Source: 73-13 sp035556395
Lineage (GTDB): Bacteria > Actinomycetota > Actinomycetes > Actinomycetales > Microbacteriaceae
Assembly (NCBI GenBank): GCA_035556395.1
Contig: DATMFB010000253.1
Span: forward strand, 1-27,830
DNA length: 27,830 nucleotides
Reading direction: 5' to 3'
Of this stretch, positions 17,709 to 26,207 are shown piece by piece; position 1 is the stretch's first letter, and every line of letters begins with the position of its first letter. The notes under the pieces are model-generated. The model was not told the origin of the DNA. It saw nothing but the letters and a program-made list of their open reading frames with translations, and made no database searches. Made by a program: the position numbers and the translations under genes.

Positions 17709-18845
17709 ATGCACGAGCCGACCGCCCACGCCCCGGTGGTCGTGATCGGGGCGGGTCAGGCAGGCCTCTCCGTCTCCTACTTCCTGCGGCGGCTCGGACT
17801 CGATCCGGGCAACGACTTCGTCATCCTCGACCGCGGCCCCGGTCCGGGTGGGGCATGGCAGCACCGCTGGGCCTCCTTGCGGGTCGGCACGGCGCACCGG
17901 ATCGCCGATCTCCCCGGGATGGAGGAGATCGGCCTGAGCTTCGAGCACGCCGATCGTTCGGCGCCGGCGAAGGACATCGTCGCCGACTACTACGCGCGCT
18001 ACGAGGAGCACTACGGGCTGCAGGTCGTCCGCCCGGCCGAGGTGCTGCGCGTCGTCAACCACGGGACCGACCTCCTGACGCATTTCCGCGACGCCGACGG
18101 GGACGAGCTCGCGGTGGGCTCGGAGATCATCGTGAACGCCTCGGGGACGTGGGGCGCGCCGTTCATCCCCTGGTACCCCGGCAGGGACGACTTCCTCGGT
18201 CGCCACGTCCACACCGCCGACTTCGTGGCGGCGGAGGAGTTCGACGGTCGGCGGGTCGTCGTGGTGGGCGGCGGCACGTCGGCGGTGGGGTTCATGCTCG
18301 AGCTCGAGCCGTTCGCCGCGGAGCTCACCTGGGTGAGCCGCCGACCGATCGACTGGACCGACGAGACGCCGGAGGCGAACCTCGAGGGCAGGCTCGACGC
18401 GGTCGCGAGACAGGACGAGGCCGCGCGGGCCGGACGTGCGCTGCCGAGCATCGTGAGCGGGACCGGGATCCCGCGTTCGCGCCGCGTGCAGCAGGGCATC
18501 GACCGGGGGGTGCTGGTCGCGCACCCGATGTTCACGTCGATCGAGCCGACGGGGGTGCGCTGGGCGCCGGGGACGAGATCGGACGGCGTCGAGTTCGCCG
18601 AGGCCGACGCCATCGTCTGGGCGACGGGCTTCCGTCCGGAGCTGCGCCACCTCGCCCCGCTCCGGCTGCGCGAGCAGGCGGGCGGCGTCGTGGTCGCGCA
18701 GGGGACGTCCTGGCGCGACCCGCGAGTGTTCTTCGCCGGCTACGGGCCGCAGGCCTCGACGATCGGTGCGAACCGAGCCGGGCGGTTCGTCGCACGCCAG
18801 GTCGTCGCGTCGCTCAGTCGGATCCGGGCGGCTCGCAAGGGCTGA
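17709..18845 (+). CDS. Flavin-containing monooxygenase-like NAD(P)/FAD oxidoreductase
   Basis: 378-residue Rossmann-fold protein. The FAD motif VVVIGAGQAGLSVSYFLRR is near residues 10-28, GPGGAWQHRWASLR near 45-58, and a second dinucleotide motif VVVVGGGTSAVGFMLELE near 183-200 for NADPH. WATGFRPELRHL near 302-313 matches the ATG motif of flavin monooxygenases, and the C-terminus FFAGYGPQASTIGANRAGR contacts FAD. It probably oxygenates a small organic or amine substrate, or reduces an unidentified acceptor; the substrate is unknown. TAGGCT (17696-17701) lies 7 bases before the ATG, fitting a leaderless mRNA. It converges with the crcB pair. Confidence 0.88.
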   Translation: MHEPTAHAPVVVIGAGQAGLSVSYFLRRLGLDPGNDFVILDRGPGPGGAWQHRWASLRVGTAHRIADLPGMEEIGLSFEHADRSAPAKDIVADYYARYEEHYGLQVVRPAEVLRVVNHGTDLLTHFRDADGDELAVGSEIIVNASGTWGAPFIPWYPGRDDFLGRHVHTADFVAAEEFDGRRVVVVGGGTSAVGFMLELEPFAAELTWVSRRPIDWTDETPEANLEGRLDAVARQDEAARAGRALPSIVSGTGIPRSRRVQQGIDRGVLVAHPMFTSIEPTGVRWAPGTRSDGVEFAEADAIVWATGFRPELRHLAPLRLREQAGGVVVAQGTSWRDPRVFFAGYGPQASTIGANRAGRFVARQVVASLSRIRAARKG

Positions 18846-19016
18846 TCCGCGACCGACCGGATGACGGCTCGATGACCCCCGTTCTGGGGTCCTCGCGCCT
18901 GACCGGGCGGGGTGCCATGCGGGTAGCGTGGGCGCCGCAGTCCACGCGAGACCACGATCTCCGTTCCGATCCCCAGGATCGGGCGCCCCTCGGAGGTGGG
19001 CCCGCGGGACGGCCAC

Positions 19017-19078
19017 AAGAATTGCCCCGGACAGCCCGCCCTGCCCCCAGATGCCGCGACTGTCCGGGGCAGATTCTT
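19017..19078. terminator. Long hairpin between converging genes, likely bidirectional terminator
   Basis: AAGAATTGCCCCGGACAG at 19017-19034 pairs with 19060-19078 over 18 bp with a single bulged G at 19072, around a 25-base loop. TT and CTGT follow on the plus strand. It lies between the monooxygenase stop (18845) and the crcB stop (19089), where both transcripts should end. The rest of the gap, 18846-19016, holds no recognisable feature. The long stem and loop also look like a dispersed palindromic element. Confidence 0.65.
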
Positions 19079-19088
19079 TTCTGTCCGC

Positions 19089-19460
19089 TCAGACGATCGC
19101 GAGCGCGATGGCCGCACCGAGCGCGGCGCAGCCGAGGCCGAGCGCGAGACTCCCCGTGAGGTTGCCAACCGCGGCCCACCCTCGCCCTTCGAGCGCGAGC
19201 CGCACGGTGTCGACGGCGAAGGTGCTGAACGTCGTGAACGCGGCGCAGAACCCGGTCGTTCCGATGAGCAGCCACTCGGCGGGGATCACCGAGGCGAGCC
19301 CGAAGAGGACGCCGACGATGAGGCTGCCGACCGCGTTCACGACGAGGATGACCGTCGGGAAGCGCTCCTTCTGGCCGAACAGCACGACCGAGGCGTGCCG
19401 GACGAGGGCCCCGACGACGCCCGCCGCGAGGATGAGCCCGAAGAGGGCGCCGCCGTTCAT
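19089..19460 (-). CDS. crcB: Fluoride channel CrcB/Fluc, second subunit gene
   Basis: 123-residue four-helix membrane protein of the Fluc family, which exports fluoride passively as a dual-topology dimer. GALVRHASV near 17-24, VNAVGSLIVGVLFG near 41-54 with the pore Asn, and GTTGFCAAFTTFSTFAVDTVRL near 67-88 are the family signature, including the Phe box. Its ATG overlaps the stop of the preceding crcB by 4 bases, and GAGGAGG lies just upstream within that gene, so the two are translated together. In actinobacteria such pairs probably form a heterodimer with opposed subunits. Confidence 0.95.
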   Translation of the reverse strand: MNGGALFGLILAAGVVGALVRHASVVLFGQKERFPTVILVVNAVGSLIVGVLFGLASVIPAEWLLIGTTGFCAAFTTFSTFAVDTVRLALEGRGWAAVGNLTGSLALGLGCAALGAAIALAIV

Positions 19461-19930
19461 GCATCCTCCTCGTCGTCGATCGTCGGGTGCTCGCGGGCGC
19501 CGGTCCCCGCCAACCGGCGGCCGAGCAGGATGCCGATGAGCGCGGCGAGCAGGCCGGCGAAGATCGAGCCGATGATGACGCCCGCCGCCTGCGCGAGCGA
19601 CCCCGGCTCGACCGAGCCGATTCCGTGGGCGAGCGGACCGCCCTGCGTCGTCGCGACGGCGACGATCATGATGCTGGAGAACGTCGTGAACGATCCGAGC
19701 ACACCGGCCCCGAGTCCCGCGCGCATCCAGGGGGTGACGACGGCCCACGCGCCCGCGGCGAGGAAGCCGAGCGCGAAGGAGCCGAGCGTGTTCGCGAGGA
19801 TGGTCGACCACGGCACGGCGTCGAGGCTGTGCGGGATGAGCAGGTCGAGTCCGTACCGGGCGGAGGTCCCGATGGCCGCCCCGACCGCGACCGCGAGCCA
19901 TGGCAGGAGCGCCCTGGCGAACTTCGTCAC
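19457..19930 (-). CDS. crcB: Fluoride channel CrcB/Fluc, first subunit gene
   Basis: 157-residue Fluc-family membrane protein. GAAIGTSARYGLDL near 17-30, TILANTLGSFALGFLAAG near 43-60 (pore Asn) and LGSFTTFSSIMIV near 78-90 are the conserved motifs. The C-terminus carries a 20-residue charged tail ending DDEEDA, absent from its partner. The GTG at 19930 is preceded by TATCGT (19942-19937) with a 6-base gap, so the operon is probably leaderless; that leaves no room for a fluoride riboswitch directly upstream. Confidence 0.95.
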   Translation of the reverse strand: MTKFARALLPWLAVAVGAAIGTSARYGLDLLIPHSLDAVPWSTILANTLGSFALGFLAAGAWAVVTPWMRAGLGAGVLGSFTTFSSIMIVAVATTQGGPLAHGIGSVEPGSLAQAAGVIIGSIFAGLLAALIGILLGRRLAGTGAREHPTIDDEEDA

Positions 19931-19965
19931 CGCTCAACGATAGGGCCGGTCTACACTCACCGTTC

Positions 19966-20610
19966 GTGGGGGTGTCGAAGGCTCGTCGGCTGTGGTGGCT
20001 GTGGCTACTGCTCGGGGTCATCGCCGTGGCCGTCGTGCTCGCGCTCGTCGTGGCGATCCCGATCCTCGCGCACCGCGATCAGGGACTCGCCGAGCAGCTC
20101 CCATCCGGTGATGCGACGACCGCGACCGCGGTCGGCGACGACGGGCGCACCCGGACCATCTCGGTGGCCGGGGCGGAGGGGGCACCGATCGACCCGTCCG
20201 CGCTCGCGGTGGGCGAGCGGCTCGTCGTGACCGGCTCGGGCTTCGACGCCTCGCGGGGCGTCTACGTCGCGATCTGCGTCATCCCGGACTCCCCCGACGT
20301 CAAGCCGGGGCCGTGCATCGGCGGGGCGCCGCAGCAGACGCAGGACCCGGAGGCGAACGCCGGCGCGCAGCAGTATGCGGCGAGCAACTGGATCAACGAC
20401 GACTGGGCCTGGAAGCTCTTCGGCTCGCGCAGCTACGACTCGGTCGTCGACGGGGCGTTCACCGCGTACCTCCTCGTCGGCGAGCCGGTCGGCGAGGGCT
20501 TCGACTGCCGCGTCGAGCGCTGCGGGATCGTGACGCGCAACGATCACACGGCGGCGTCCGACCGGGTGCAGGACGTCTATCTCCCGGTCGGCTTCGCCCC
20601 GGCCTCCTGA
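19966..20610 (+). CDS. Membrane-anchored exported protein with Ig-like domain, unknown function
   Basis: 214 residues. One hydrophobic helix at about 10-35 follows a basic start (VSKARRLWWLWLLLG), so the rest should lie outside the cell. The exported domain contains LAVGERLVVTGSGFDASRGVYVAICVIPD and KPGPCIGG, followed later by a second Cys pair in FDCRVERCGIVTRNDH. This resembles Ig-like neocarzinostatin-type beta folds of actinobacteria, with likely disulfides between the paired Cys. I do not recognise a specific function. The GTG at 19966 lies 8 bases after TACACT (19952-19957). It is divergent from the crcB pair, and the 35-base gap holds both promoters. Confidence 0.65.
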   Translation: MGVSKARRLWWLWLLLGVIAVAVVLALVVAIPILAHRDQGLAEQLPSGDATTATAVGDDGRTRTISVAGAEGAPIDPSALAVGERLVVTGSGFDASRGVYVAICVIPDSPDVKPGPCIGGAPQQTQDPEANAGAQQYAASNWINDDWAWKLFGSRSYDSVVDGAFTAYLLVGEPVGEGFDCRVERCGIVTRNDHTAASDRVQDVYLPVGFAPAS

Positions 20611-20617
20611 CTGCCCT

Positions 20618-20746
20618 TCAGCCGGTCACGCCGCCGCGGGTCCAGTCGGTCGGGATCGGCCGGTATCCGTCGCGGGCGACGACGGTCGCGGTCGCGATCG
20701 AGGCCCACACGGCGAGACCGGCGAGCGCGATGAGCAGCGCGATCAT
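20618..20746 (-). CDS. 42-residue membrane protein coupled to the YczE-like gene
   Basis: Small ORF whose ATG overlaps the stop of the YczE-like gene by 4 bases (ATGA), a strong sign that it is translated. It has one hydrophobic helix at about 1-23 (MIALLIALAGLAVWASIATA) and a polar end VARDGYRPIPTDWTRGG. I do not recognise a family. It may be an accessory peptide of the YczE-like protein. It converges with the exported-protein gene across 7 bases. Confidence 0.65.
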   Translation of the reverse strand: MIALLIALAGLAVWASIATATVVARDGYRPIPTDWTRGGVTG

Positions 20747-21369
20747 GCGGCCACGGCCTTCGCGGCGCGAGCGGCGTCGATCCGCCGCCGCAGGGAGAAC
20801 CACGGCATCGTGACGTGCACCATCGGGCCGATGAGGAGGGCGAACGCGAGCGTCCCGACTCCGACGTTCCCGCCGAGCGCCCAGCCGATCGCGACGACGG
20901 TGACCTCGATCCCGGTGCGCACGGCCCAGACCGGCCAACCGGTGCGGGCGACGATTCCCGTCATGAGCCCGTCGCGTGGGCCCGGACCGAGCTCGGCGCC
21001 GATGTAGAGACCGGTCGCGAGGGCGACCATCGCCAGGCCGCCCGCGAAGACGAGCGCGCGCACCCAGATCTCCTCGGGGGCGGGCACGAACCAGAGGACG
21101 AGCTGGGCGACCGCGCCGACCATGACCGCGTTCGCGAGCGTGCCGATGCCGAGTCGCTGGCGCAGCGGGATCCAGAGCAGCAGGACGACGCCGCTGATGA
21201 TGATCGTGGCGAGCCCGAAGTCGACCGTCGTCACGCGCGCGACGCCCTGGGCGAGGACATCCCAGGGCGAGACGCCGACGGCGGCGATGACCATGAGTCC
21301 GACGCCCGTGCCGTACGCGACGAGTCCCAGGATGAGCTGGACGGCACGACGGATGGACAGGCGGGACAT
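20743..21369 (-). CDS. YczE/YyaS/YitT-family membrane protein
   Basis: 208-residue protein with about five hydrophobic helices. GLVAYGTGVGLMVIAAVGVSPWDVLAQG near 15-42 and IGAELGPGPRDGLMTGIVARTGWPVWAVRTGIE near 123-155 are the repeated family motifs. The substrate is unknown. It is divergent from a MocR-type regulator; YczR-like MocR regulators are known to be linked to YczE-like genes, so the neighbour probably controls it. On the minus strand TAGAAT ends 11 bases before the ATG and there is no ribosome site, suggesting a leaderless or nearly leaderless mRNA. Confidence 0.9.
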   Translation of the reverse strand: MSRLSIRRAVQLILGLVAYGTGVGLMVIAAVGVSPWDVLAQGVARVTTVDFGLATIIISGVVLLLWIPLRQRLGIGTLANAVMVGAVAQLVLWFVPAPEEIWVRALVFAGGLAMVALATGLYIGAELGPGPRDGLMTGIVARTGWPVWAVRTGIEVTVVAIGWALGGNVGVGTLAFALLIGPMVHVTMPWFSLRRRIDAARAAKAVAA

Positions 21370-21430
21370 GGTTCAATCCAATTCTAGAATTGGCATTCCG
21401 ACAACGGTCCAATCCGGATAATCTGGCCTG
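21370..21430. promoter_or_regulatory. Divergent promoter/operator of the YczE-like and MocR genes
   Basis: A perfect 16-bp palindrome CCAATTCTAGAATTGG at 21378-21393 lies beside a direct repeat GGTTCAATCC (21370-21379) and GGTCCAATCC (21406-21415), 36 bases apart. GATAAT at 21417-21422 is 8 bases before the MocR ATG, and TAGAAT within the palindrome serves the other gene. MocR regulators usually bind direct repeats, so these are good operator candidates. The AT-rich patch stands out from the surrounding DNA. Confidence 0.65.
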
Positions 21431-22843
21431 ATGATCACGCTCGGTGCGCGGACTTTGGCCACTCGGCTGCAGGACTGGCGGACTGCGGCGCCAGCCTATC
21501 GCTCGCTCGCCGACCGCATCCGGCTCCTCATCCTCGACGGCGTCATCGCGCCCGGCGCCCGGCTCCCGGCCGAGCGCGAGCTCGCCGCCGAGCTGCGCGT
21601 GAGCCGCACGACGATCGCGGCGGCGTACGCGGCGTTGCGCGAGGACGGCTCGATCGAGAGCGTGCGCGGCTCCGGCAGCATCGCCCGCCTCTCGAGCCGA
21701 CCCATCGCGATCCCCGACCTCGCGGGAGGTCCGCTCGACCTCAGCAAGGCCGTCATGCCGGCGTACTCGGGACTCGCCGCCGCGATGCGCTCGACGAGCG
21801 AGCAGGTGCCGGCGATGCTCGAGGGCCTCGGCTTCGACCCGCTCGGTCGGGACGAGCTGCGCGAGGCGATCGCCGACCGCTACACCGCGCGGGGGCTGCC
21901 GACGACGCCCGACCAGGTCATGGTGACGATCGGCGCCCAGCACGCGATCACGCTCATCGCGCGGACCGTGCTGCGCCGGGGCGATCGCGTGCTCATCGAG
22001 AACCCGACCTACCCGCACGCGATGGACTCGATCGTCGCCGCCGGGGGCCGGCTCGTCGCCGTCCCCGTCGATGCCGTCCACGGCTGGGATGCCGCCGCGC
22101 TCGAGCAGATCATCGAGCGCGGCAGCCCGGCGCTCGCCTACCTGATGCCGGACAACCACAACCCGACGGGGGCGACGATGCCGACCGCCCTCCTCGAGCG
22201 CGCGCTCGAGCTCGCGGCGGCGCAGGGGACCGTCGTCCTGCTCGACGAGACGATGGGCGAGCTCACGATCGACGGTCCGACGCGGCCGCCGGCCGCGGCA
22301 TACGGCCCGGCGGTCATGCTCGGCTCGGTCGGCAAGACGCTCTGGGGCGGGCTGCGCGTCGGCTGGGTCAGGGCGGACCCGGCGTTCATCAGGACGCTCA
22401 CCCGGGCACGGTTCGCGAGCGACCTGGGGACGCCGGCCTTCGAGCAGCTCGTCGTCGCGGGCCTGCTGCCCGACTTCGACACCGTGCTCGCGGAGCGCGT
22501 CGGGTGGCTGCGGGCCGGGCGCGACCACCTCGTCACGGAGCTCGCACGCCGATTCCCCGAGTGGCGGGTGCCGGTCCCGGCGGGCGGCCTCACGGCGTGG
22601 GTGGGGCTCGGCCGGCCGGCGAGCTCGCAGCTCGCGCTGGCCGCGCGCGCCGCGGGCCTCGTCATCGCCCCGGGCCCGCGATTCGCCGCGGACGGCGCAT
22701 TCGAACGGTTCATCCGCATCCCGTACTCGCTCTCGATCGAGACGACCGACCGTGCGCTCGACGTCCTCGAGCGGGCGTGGGCCGGAATCGCCGGCACCGC
22801 ATCGCCGTCGGACGTCGTCGACGACTTCGCCGAGGTCGTCTGA
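21431..22843 (+). CDS. MocR/YczR-type GntR-aminotransferase transcription regulator
   Basis: 470-residue fusion. A winged helix of the GntR type spans about 20-85 (PAYRSLADRIRLLILDG, ARLPAERELAAELRVSRTTI, YAALREDGSIESVRGSGSI). A fold-type I aminotransferase-like domain spans about 105-460. PLP-site residues are present: DNHNPTG with N244, LDETMGEL at 271-278, and SVGKTLWGGLRVGWVR with the likely Schiff-base lysine K302. It should bind PLP and DNA and regulate the divergent YczE-like gene. GATAAT ends 8 bases before the ATG, consistent with a leaderless mRNA. Confidence 0.93.
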   Translation: MITLGARTLATRLQDWRTAAPAYRSLADRIRLLILDGVIAPGARLPAERELAAELRVSRTTIAAAYAALREDGSIESVRGSGSIARLSSRPIAIPDLAGGPLDLSKAVMPAYSGLAAAMRSTSEQVPAMLEGLGFDPLGRDELREAIADRYTARGLPTTPDQVMVTIGAQHAITLIARTVLRRGDRVLIENPTYPHAMDSIVAAGGRLVAVPVDAVHGWDAAALEQIIERGSPALAYLMPDNHNPTGATMPTALLERALELAAAQGTVVLLDETMGELTIDGPTRPPAAAYGPAVMLGSVGKTLWGGLRVGWVRADPAFIRTLTRARFASDLGTPAFEQLVVAGLLPDFDTVLAERVGWLRAGRDHLVTELARRFPEWRVPVPAGGLTAWVGLGRPASSQLALAARAAGLVIAPGPRFAADGAFERFIRIPYSLSIETTDRALDVLERAWAGIAGTASPSDVVDDFAEVV

Positions 22844-22922
22844 GGGTCCGCGAACCCCCACGACCCGTTCCCAGGCGACCGTTGCCGCTTGTCAACTACC
22901 ATCGTCGCGGAAGGGGGGTCCG

Positions 22923-25900
22923 GTGCATCGGCTCTCGGTATTCAGCCTGCGGAATCGCGCGCTCATCGCGCTCGTCACGATCGTGGTCGCCGTCTTCGGC
23001 GGGATCACGCTGACGCAGCTCAAGCAGGAGCTCATCCCGTCCCTGTCCCTCCCCCAGCTCTTCATCGTCACGACCTATCCGGGCGCCTCGCCCGCGGTCG
23101 TCGAGAACGACGTGTCGACGCCCATCGAGGACGCCATCCAGACGATCGCCGGTCTCGAGTCGACGACCGCGACGTCGAACGCGAACTTCTCGAACATCAC
23201 CGCCGCGTTCGCCTTCGGCACCGACCTCGCGACCGCCGAGCAGAAGGTCACGACGGCGATCAACCGGATCCGCAGCGTGCTGCCCGACGGCGTCGAGCCG
23301 AACGTCATCCAGTTCAACCTCTCCGACTTCCCGATCGTCCAACTCGCCGTCTCGAGCGACCTCGACGCGATCGAGCTGTCCGACCGGCTCGATCGCATCG
23401 TCATCCCCGAGCTGTCGCGCCTCGACGGCGTCGCGAGCGTCACCCTCCAGGGTGCGTCCGTCCAGCAGGTGCGGATCACGCCGGACGCCGACGCGCTCGC
23501 CGCGAACGGCCTGACGACCCAATCGATCACGCAGCTCCTGCAGGCGAGCGGCGTGCTCCTGCCCGCGGGCCAGATCACCGAGGACGGCGAGACGCTCACC
23601 GTCCAGGCGGGACAGCAGCTGACGAGCGCGGACGACATCGCCTCGCTCGCGTTCCCCGCGCCCGCCTCCGCGTTCCAGCCGAGCTTCGATCCCGAGACCG
23701 GCGAGGTCAGCGTCCCGACCCCCGCGGTCGTGACGATCGCCGACGTCGCCGAGGTCGCTGTCGTCGACCAGGCGCCGACGGGCTATTCGCGGGTCAACGG
23801 CCGCGATGCGCTGACGATCGCCGTCACGAAGACGTCCTCGGGCAACACGGTCGCCGTCTCGAACGCGGTCGGCGCCGCGCTCCCGGGCCTCGCCGCCGCG
23901 GTCGGCGGGGCGACCACGTTCACCCCCGTCTTCGACCAGGCGCCGTTCATCGAGCGCTCGATCGAGGCGCTCACGCAGGAGGGCCTGCTCGGCCTCGTCT
24001 TCGCGGTCATCGTCATCCTGATCTTCCTGCTGTCGATCCGCTCGACGCTCGTGACCGCCGTCTCGATCCCGACGTCGGTGCTGCTCACCTTCATCGGCAT
24101 GTGGGCGTTCGGCTACTCGCTCAACATCATCACGCTCGGCGGGCTCACGATCGCGATCGGCCGGGTCGTCGACGACTCGATCGTCGTCGTGGAGAACATC
24201 AAGCGGCACATCGAGTCCGGTCAGGAGAAACGCCAGGCGATCATCGACGCCGTCAAGGAGGTCGCCGGTGCGGTCACCGCATCGACGATCACGACCGTCG
24301 CGGTCTTCCTCCCCCTCGGGCTCGTCGGCTCGGAGGTCGGGGAGCTGTTCCGGCCGTTCGCCGTCACGGTCGGTCTCGCGCTCATCGCGAGCCTCGTCGT
24401 CTCGCTCACGATCGTCCCGGTGCTGTCCTACTGGTTCCTCGGCAAGGGGCGGGCCGCGAAGCGCGGGCGGCACTCGGCCGCCGGCGCCGAGGCCCCGAGC
24501 GGCGGCGAGATCGTCTCCATCACGGGCTCGGTGCGCACGCAGGAGCGCGGCGACCTGCTGCAGCGCGGCTACCTCCCGATCATCCGCTGGACGCTCAAGT
24601 ACCCCTTCATCGTCCTGCTGCTCGCGGTCCTCACGCTCGGCGGATCCCTCGCGCTCGCCCCGATGCTCAAGCTCAACTTCGTCGGCGACTCGGGGCAGAA
24701 CACGCTCACCGTGACGCAGGTCCTCGATCCCGCGGCGAGCCTTGCGGTCAAGAACGAGCAGGCGCAGGTCGTCGAGCAGGCGCTCATGACGACCCCCGGT
24801 GTCGAGACCGTCCAGGCCTCGGTCGGGTCGACGTCGGGCAGCAGCATCCGCGCCGCCTTCGGGGGCAGCTCGACGACGTTCTCCCTCGTCACCGACGAAC
24901 AGGCCGACCAGGACGAGATCAAGGCGGCCGTCGAGTCGACGCTCGCCGGGATCACCGGCGCGGGCACGCTCGGCCTCTCGTCGCAGAGCGGCTTCGGCGG
25001 CTCGACCGTCGACGTGACGGTGCGTGCGGCGACGCAGGCGGACCTCGAGCGAGGCGTCGAGATCGTCACGAACGGCGTCGAGGGCCTCGACTCCGTCGCG
25101 AAGGTGACGAACAACATCTCGGCGTCGAGCCCGTACATCGTGGTCGTCGTCGACCGGCAGGCCGCCGCCGAGCACGGGCTCACCGAGGTGCAGGTCGGCG
25201 GGTTCGTCATGGCCGCCATGAACCCGAGCTCGATCGGCTCGGTCACGGTCGACGATCGCAGCATGTCGATCTACCTCGCCACCGCGGATGCGCCGCAGAC
25301 GCTCGACGAGCTCCGCGCCTTCCAGATCCCGACGTACATCGGCGTCGTCCCGCTCTCCGACCTCGCGACGGTCGAGCGCGACCTCGGTCCCGCCTCGATC
25401 ACGACCCAGCAGGGCGTGCGCACCGCGACCGTCTCGATCACGCCCGCGTCCGAGGACGTCGGTGCGACGACCTTCGGCGTCCAGGCGGCCCTCGCCGAGA
25501 TCGAGCTGCCCGCCGGGACGACGACCGAGATGGGCGGGGTCGCGTCGCAGATGCTCGACTCGTTCTCGAACCTCGGCATCGCGCTCCTCGCCGCGATCCT
25601 CATCGTCTATGTCGTCATGGTCGCGACCTTCCGCTCGCTCCGGCAGCCGCTGCTGCTGCTCGTGTCGATCCCGTTCGCGGCGACGGGCGCGATCGTCCTG
25701 CAGGTCGCGACCGGCATCCCGCTCGGCGTCTCCTCGCTCATCGGCGTGCTCATGCTCGTCGGCATCGTCGTGACGAACGCGATCGTCCTCGTCGACCTCA
25801 TCAACCAGTACCGGGCCAGAGGTCTCGATACCAGGACCGCCGTCGAGCAGGGCGCGGCGCGAAGACTGCGACCGATCGTCATGACCGCAGCCGCGACGAT

Positions 25901-26207
25901 CTTCGCGCTCATCCCGCTCGCGATCGGCATCACGGGCCACGGCGGCTTCATCTCGCAGCCGCTCGCGCTCATCGTCATCGGCGGGCTCATCTCCTCGACG
26001 CTCCTGACCCTCGTCGTCCTCCCGGTCATCTACTACCTCGTCGAGGGGCGGCAGGAGCGCCGGGCCCCGATCGTCGCGGCGCGGCGGGCGAAGCGCGCGG
26101 AGGAGCGAGCGGCCCAGCAGGACGCGCAGAACGCCGTGACCGGGCCGCGTCGAGCCAGGCGCGGGGCAGTCGAAGGCGACACGATCGAGCGCGACCCGGA
26201 GAACTGA
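22923..26207 (+). CDS. RND-superfamily efflux permease (SwrC/AcrB-like)
   Basis: 1,094-residue inner-membrane transporter, full length for an HAE-type RND permease. TM1 (LIALVTIVVAVFGGITLTQL) is followed by a large extracytoplasmic loop starting TYPGASPAVVENDVSTPIEDAI. TM2-TM6 then carry the proton-relay motif GRVVDDSIVVVENIKRHIE near residues 413-431. TM7 (YPFIVLLLAVLTLGGSLA), a second loop and TM8-12 follow (LLLLVSIPFAATGAIVL, GIVVTNAIVLVDLINQYR), then a charged cytoplasmic tail. No membrane-fusion or outer-membrane partner is adjacent, as in other Gram-positive RND pumps such as SwrC. The GTG start is preceded by GGAAGGGGGG, and TACCAT (22897-22902) is a possible -10. Substrates could be drugs, lipids or peptides. 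Confidence 0.93.
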   Translation: MHRLSVFSLRNRALIALVTIVVAVFGGITLTQLKQELIPSLSLPQLFIVTTYPGASPAVVENDVSTPIEDAIQTIAGLESTTATSNANFSNITAAFAFGTDLATAEQKVTTAINRIRSVLPDGVEPNVIQFNLSDFPIVQLAVSSDLDAIELSDRLDRIVIPELSRLDGVASVTLQGASVQQVRITPDADALAANGLTTQSITQLLQASGVLLPAGQITEDGETLTVQAGQQLTSADDIASLAFPAPASAFQPSFDPETGEVSVPTPAVVTIADVAEVAVVDQAPTGYSRVNGRDALTIAVTKTSSGNTVAVSNAVGAALPGLAAAVGGATTFTPVFDQAPFIERSIEALTQEGLLGLVFAVIVILIFLLSIRSTLVTAVSIPTSVLLTFIGMWAFGYSLNIITLGGLTIAIGRVVDDSIVVVENIKRHIESGQEKRQAIIDAVKEVAGAVTASTITTVAVFLPLGLVGSEVGELFRPFAVTVGLALIASLVVSLTIVPVLSYWFLGKGRAAKRGRHSAAGAEAPSGGEIVSITGSVRTQERGDLLQRGYLPIIRWTLKYPFIVLLLAVLTLGGSLALAPMLKLNFVGDSGQNTLTVTQVLDPAASLAVKNEQAQVVEQALMTTPGVETVQASVGSTSGSSIRAAFGGSSTTFSLVTDEQADQDEIKAAVESTLAGITGAGTLGLSSQSGFGGSTVDVTVRAATQADLERGVEIVTNGVEGLDSVAKVTNNISASSPYIVVVVDRQAAAEHGLTEVQVGGFVMAAMNPSSIGSVTVDDRSMSIYLATADAPQTLDELRAFQIPTYIGVVPLSDLATVERDLGPASITTQQGVRTATVSITPASEDVGATTFGVQAALAEIELPAGTTTEMGGVASQMLDSFSNLGIALLAAILIVYVVMVATFRSLRQPLLLLVSIPFAATGAIVLQVATGIPLGVSSLIGVLMLVGIVVTNAIVLVDLINQYRARGLDTRTAVEQGAARRLRPIVMTAAATIFALIPLAIGITGHGGFISQPLALIVIGGLISSTLLTLVVLPVIYYLVEGRQERRAPIVAARRAKRAEERAAQQDAQNAVTGPRRARRGAVEGDTIERDPEN

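Noticed and set aside
19181..19205. Possible extra copy of the interspersed repeat in crcB
   Set aside because: Only a short CTTCGAGC-like match, and the encoded residues agree with normal CrcB sequence.
19931..19965. Fluoride riboswitch upstream of the crcB pair
   Set aside because: The gap is only 35 bases, is shared with a divergent gene, and the -10 is 6 bases before the GTG, leaving no leader for a riboswitch.
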